From Candidatus Desulfofervidaceae bacterium (GTDB lineage: Bacteria > Desulfobacterota > Desulfofervidia > Desulfofervidales > Desulfofervidaceae), in contig JALWFG010000021.1 of NCBI GenBank assembly GCA_027038965.1, forward strand, positions 1 to 64,000: a DNA stretch of 64,000 nucleotides. The letters are read 5' to 3'. Of the stretch, positions 61,740 through 64,000 are shown piece after piece. The notes beneath the pieces are model-generated. The model saw nothing but the letters and a program-made list of their open reading frames with translations, did not search any database and was not told where the DNA came from. Positions within the stretch are counted from its first letter, which is position 1. Every line of letters begins with the position of its first letter. The translations under genes were made by a program, and so were the position numbers.

Positions 61740-64000
61740 TTAGCAATTGTTGTGAACTTCCACTATTTCCACTCCTCTAGTTAACACATAAACAAGATAG
61801 GCCTTTAAGGCCTTGTCTGGATAGATCTTCTTTAAGATGTCTTGATATTTCAAGAGTTGCTTCTTATGGTCTGGATGGTAAGAACCGGTTTTATAATCCA
61901 GAATCCTGACCAGTTTTTTATCTATGATGATTCTATCGGCACGATAAGACTTTGCCCCAGAGATGAAAGAAACCTCATTAAACACCTTGAGCCCTGGGCA
62001 AAAGAATTCCCTTAATGCCTCTAGGACCATTTGAGATCTTTCTTTTATTTCCTTCCAATCTGTTTCCTTAAGGTAAAGGCCAAATTTTTCTTTGGCCTTT
62101 AAAAAGGCATAATCTAAATTATCATTGTATGTCTTAATGTGTGCCATTACTTCATGAAAGGCCTCCCCAAATTTTTCTTCTCCTGCTGGGGAAATGGGTT
62201 CAGGAAGAAGCCCTTCCAAGTCTTGTTCAGAAGTAAGCCTAAAGGGCAGGATTAAGGATGAAGTAGGGCTTATGTGAGGCACTTTGCCTTGATTTGTCTT
62301 TGGAAAAGATTTTTTATTAGGCTCCTGATAAAGTCTGGGCAAGGTTCCTTCTTGATAGAGGGTGAAGGGACCCGAAGCACAGGCCATATCCTTAAGCCTC
62401 TCTTCTAAAACCTCTTCTAAATCAAGGGCACTTGCTATTAGCCGAGTCCAGCAAATTTGGGGTAAGGCCTTACGTTGAACCTGACTTAGGATAAAAAGAG
62501 CCTTTTTGGCCCTGGTTAAGGCGACATAAAGGAGGTTCAATTCATCCTCCAGGTGTCTTTTTTGAGCATATTCCTTAGCCTTTTTAAGACGAGGATTTAG
62601 CTCTGCCTCGTAACGGTTGGGGCGCAGATAGATGCCTTCAAGCATAAAGCCTGAGTTCTGATAACTATATTCCCAAATAAGCCTATCTTGAGTTTCGTCT
62701 GTGCAGTCATAGTTAGTGTCAGGGAGGATAACGGCCTCGTATTCTAGTCCCTTGGCCTTGTGAACCGTAATTACTTTAACCGAGCCCTCAAGGGTTTCTT
62801 TTGCCTGTCGCAAGGAGCCCTTTCTTTCTTCAAGATAATTCAAAAAGGCTCGTAAGCTGCGTAAAGATGACATTTCAAATTGATGGGCCACCTCCATAAG
62901 CTGAACTAAATTGGGCCTATCTCCTAGTTTTGAGGGGAGATCAAAGGTATCATAGATGCGTTTTAAAAGACTACAAATGGAAACAAGGTCAACTTGATTG
63001 CGAAGGGATTCAAGTCTTTTTTTAAGCCCTTCATAGGCCTGATCTGAGACAAAAAAGTCTTCTATCTGAGGGTCAGATAAACCCAAGGCCTTCAAAAAGA
63101 CACTGAGCCCAAGTTTGTTCTTGGGATTATCCAAATAGCTTAAGAGGTTTACTACGGCCCTTACCGATGGAGCCATCATTAAAAGCACTTGGGTCTCTGT
63201 TTGGACAGGAATACCTGCCTCCTTGAGAATAGATAAAAACCTTTCAGCCGTTTTTTTTCTTCTGACTAAAATCCCAATATCTTTGTAGTCAAAGCCAAGT
63301 GCTTTAAGTTCCTCAATGATCCCACAAATAGTCTTTCCCAAAATACCATTGGCTTGCTTTAGCTCTAGCGAAGCTTCTTCAGGGGGAAGGAGATCAAAGC
63401 GGATAAAATGAGGCTGTTTCTTGCCTGCCTCATTACTAAAAGCAGATTGTTGTTCCTGAAAGGGAAAACCAAAGCGATCCTTTAGATAAAATCCCACTTT
63501 GTTGACAAAGGTCACCAACCCACTGCTACTGCGGTAGTTTATGGGAAGCGTTTTCTCTTCAATAAAACCTTTAAAACGGCTTTTGACATACTCTGAAAGC
63601 CTACTTTCTCCACCTCGAAACCGATAAATTGCCTGTTTGGGATCACCTACAAAAAAGAAGCTACCTGCTGTATCTCGGCTACCTATACCAGCTACAAGCT
63701 CATTTACCAGAGGCTCCAAGATTTGCCATTGAAGCACATTTGTGTCTTGGAATTCATCTAAAAGCAGATGTTTTATCCTGGCATCTAGCCGATAATAAAA
63801 GAAATCCTTTTGGTCAGAATAAAAATTCTGCTTAACCAAAAGACGGTAGGCCAAAGAAGAAAGATCGGCGAAGGTTAAACAATTTTCCCGCCTTTTTATG
63901 GTTTCAAAGTGGGTATCAAAATGCTTAAAGAGCTCATACAAAACCCCCACCAAGTGCTGATTGCTCAAAAAGAGATACCCTGAAAGGGCCTGTTTGAGGG
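61740..64000 (-). CDS. AddA-like UvrD-type helicase-nuclease, 5' end outside the window
   Basis: The frame is open to the right edge, so the N-terminus including the Walker A motif lies beyond it; a TTG at 63968 is not a real start. The visible part (about 750 aa) has helicase motif II LLLDEFQDTN, FVGDPKQAIYRFRGGE, INYRSSSGLV, VHKAKGLEYEAVILPD, LLYVALTRAKKAL and a C-terminal nuclease domain with RILDYKTGSY and QLLKYQDIL (D, K and Q typical of AddA/RecB nucleases). It should process DNA ends in recombinational repair with an AddB partner. No addB is seen in this window. Confidence 0.9.
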   Translation of the reverse strand, partial: LKQALSGYLFLSNQHLVGVLYELFKHFDTHFETIKRRENCLTFADLSSLAYRLLVKQNFYSDQKDFFYYRLDARIKHLLLDEFQDTNVLQWQILEPLVNELVAGIGSRDTAGSFFFVGDPKQAIYRFRGGESRLSEYVKSRFKGFIEEKTLPINYRSSSGLVTFVNKVGFYLKDRFGFPFQEQQSAFSNEAGKKQPHFIRFDLLPPEEASLELKQANGILGKTICGIIEELKALGFDYKDIGILVRRKKTAERFLSILKEAGIPVQTETQVLLMMAPSVRAVVNLLSYLDNPKNKLGLSVFLKALGLSDPQIEDFFVSDQAYEGLKKRLESLRNQVDLVSICSLLKRIYDTFDLPSKLGDRPNLVQLMEVAHQFEMSSLRSLRAFLNYLEERKGSLRQAKETLEGSVKVITVHKAKGLEYEAVILPDTNYDCTDETQDRLIWEYSYQNSGFMLEGIYLRPNRYEAELNPRLKKAKEYAQKRHLEDELNLLYVALTRAKKALFILSQVQRKALPQICWTRLIASALDLEEVLEERLKDMACASGPFTLYQEGTLPRLYQEPNKKSFPKTNQGKVPHISPTSSLILPFRLTSEQDLEGLLPEPISPAGEEKFGEAFHEVMAHIKTYNDNLDYAFLKAKEKFGLYLKETDWKEIKERSQMVLEALREFFCPGLKVFNEVSFISGAKSYRADRIIIDKKLVRILDYKTGSYHPDHKKQLLKYQDILKKIYPDKALKAYLVYVLTRGVEIVEVHNNC

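Overview
The window looks like a chromosomal segment of a moderately AT-rich, anaerobic, Gram-negative bacterium, probably a thermophilic sulfate-reducer-like member of the Desulfobacterota (formerly Deltaproteobacteria). This is inferred from gene content: a periplasmic Tat-exported [FeFe]-hydrogenase of the Desulfovibrio HydA/HydB type, a double-cubane-cluster protein with its activator ATPase, YedF, WaaE-like and mannosylglycerate-synthase-like glycosyltransferases, and very large hybrid histidine kinases. The species cannot be fixed from the sequence alone. There are no rRNA genes, CRISPR arrays or intact insertion sequences.

Region 1 (1-610) holds a (GT)n tract, a hairpin, and decayed remnants of a tyrosine integrase and an excisionase-type helix-turn-helix protein. 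Region 2 (611-14288, all minus strand) is the outstanding feature: one tightly packed, mostly overlapping gene string in the order hydA-hydB-(terminator)-TM1266-like regulator-hypE-hypC-aspA-hydF-hydE-nifH-like-two nitrogenase-component-1-like genes-hypF-hypD. It combines an [FeFe]-hydrogenase, two of its three dedicated maturases (no hydG is seen), the four Hyp proteins that make the Fe(CN)2CO unit of [NiFe]-hydrogenases (no hypA, hypB or [NiFe] structural gene is seen), and a complete nitrogenase-like ATP-driven reductase. Its HydE also has an altered radical-SAM cysteine motif. I propose it as a candidate alternative H-cluster maturation system; that is inference from context.

Region 3 (14655-26924) is a signal-transduction island: an HDOD protein, a PAS hybrid kinase, an HTH-REC regulator with a promoter that predicts a leaderless mRNA, a CheD-HDOD fusion, CheR, a 1.2-kaa two-receiver hybrid kinase, a stand-alone HisKA domain and a REC-kinase. 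A WaaE-like glycosyltransferase lies among them. No MCP, CheA, CheW or CheB is present. Region 4 (26899-38172) has a Yip1 membrane protein, tRNA-Lys and tRNA-Glu, a metabolic string (2-hydroxyacid dehydrogenase, creatininase, U32 protease, thioredoxin-like lipoprotein, LysR regulator, UPF0173 hydrolase, degenerate kinase, queC) and small redox or cysteine-rich proteins, closing with tRNA-Leu.

Region 5 (38332-56917) is mainly housekeeping: typA, a glycosyltransferase, ychF behind a leader terminator, rhomboid and SppA-like proteases, a PIN-DegT fusion, coaE, a P-type Ca2+-ATPase, mutM, a PP-loop tRNA thiolation-like protein, argS, a SPOR protein, a DHH phosphoesterase and uspA. Region 6 (57051-64000) contains a hydrolase/SagB pair, then the double-cubane-cluster protein with its ATPase and yedF, and finally a 5'-truncated AddA-like helicase-nuclease running off the right edge.
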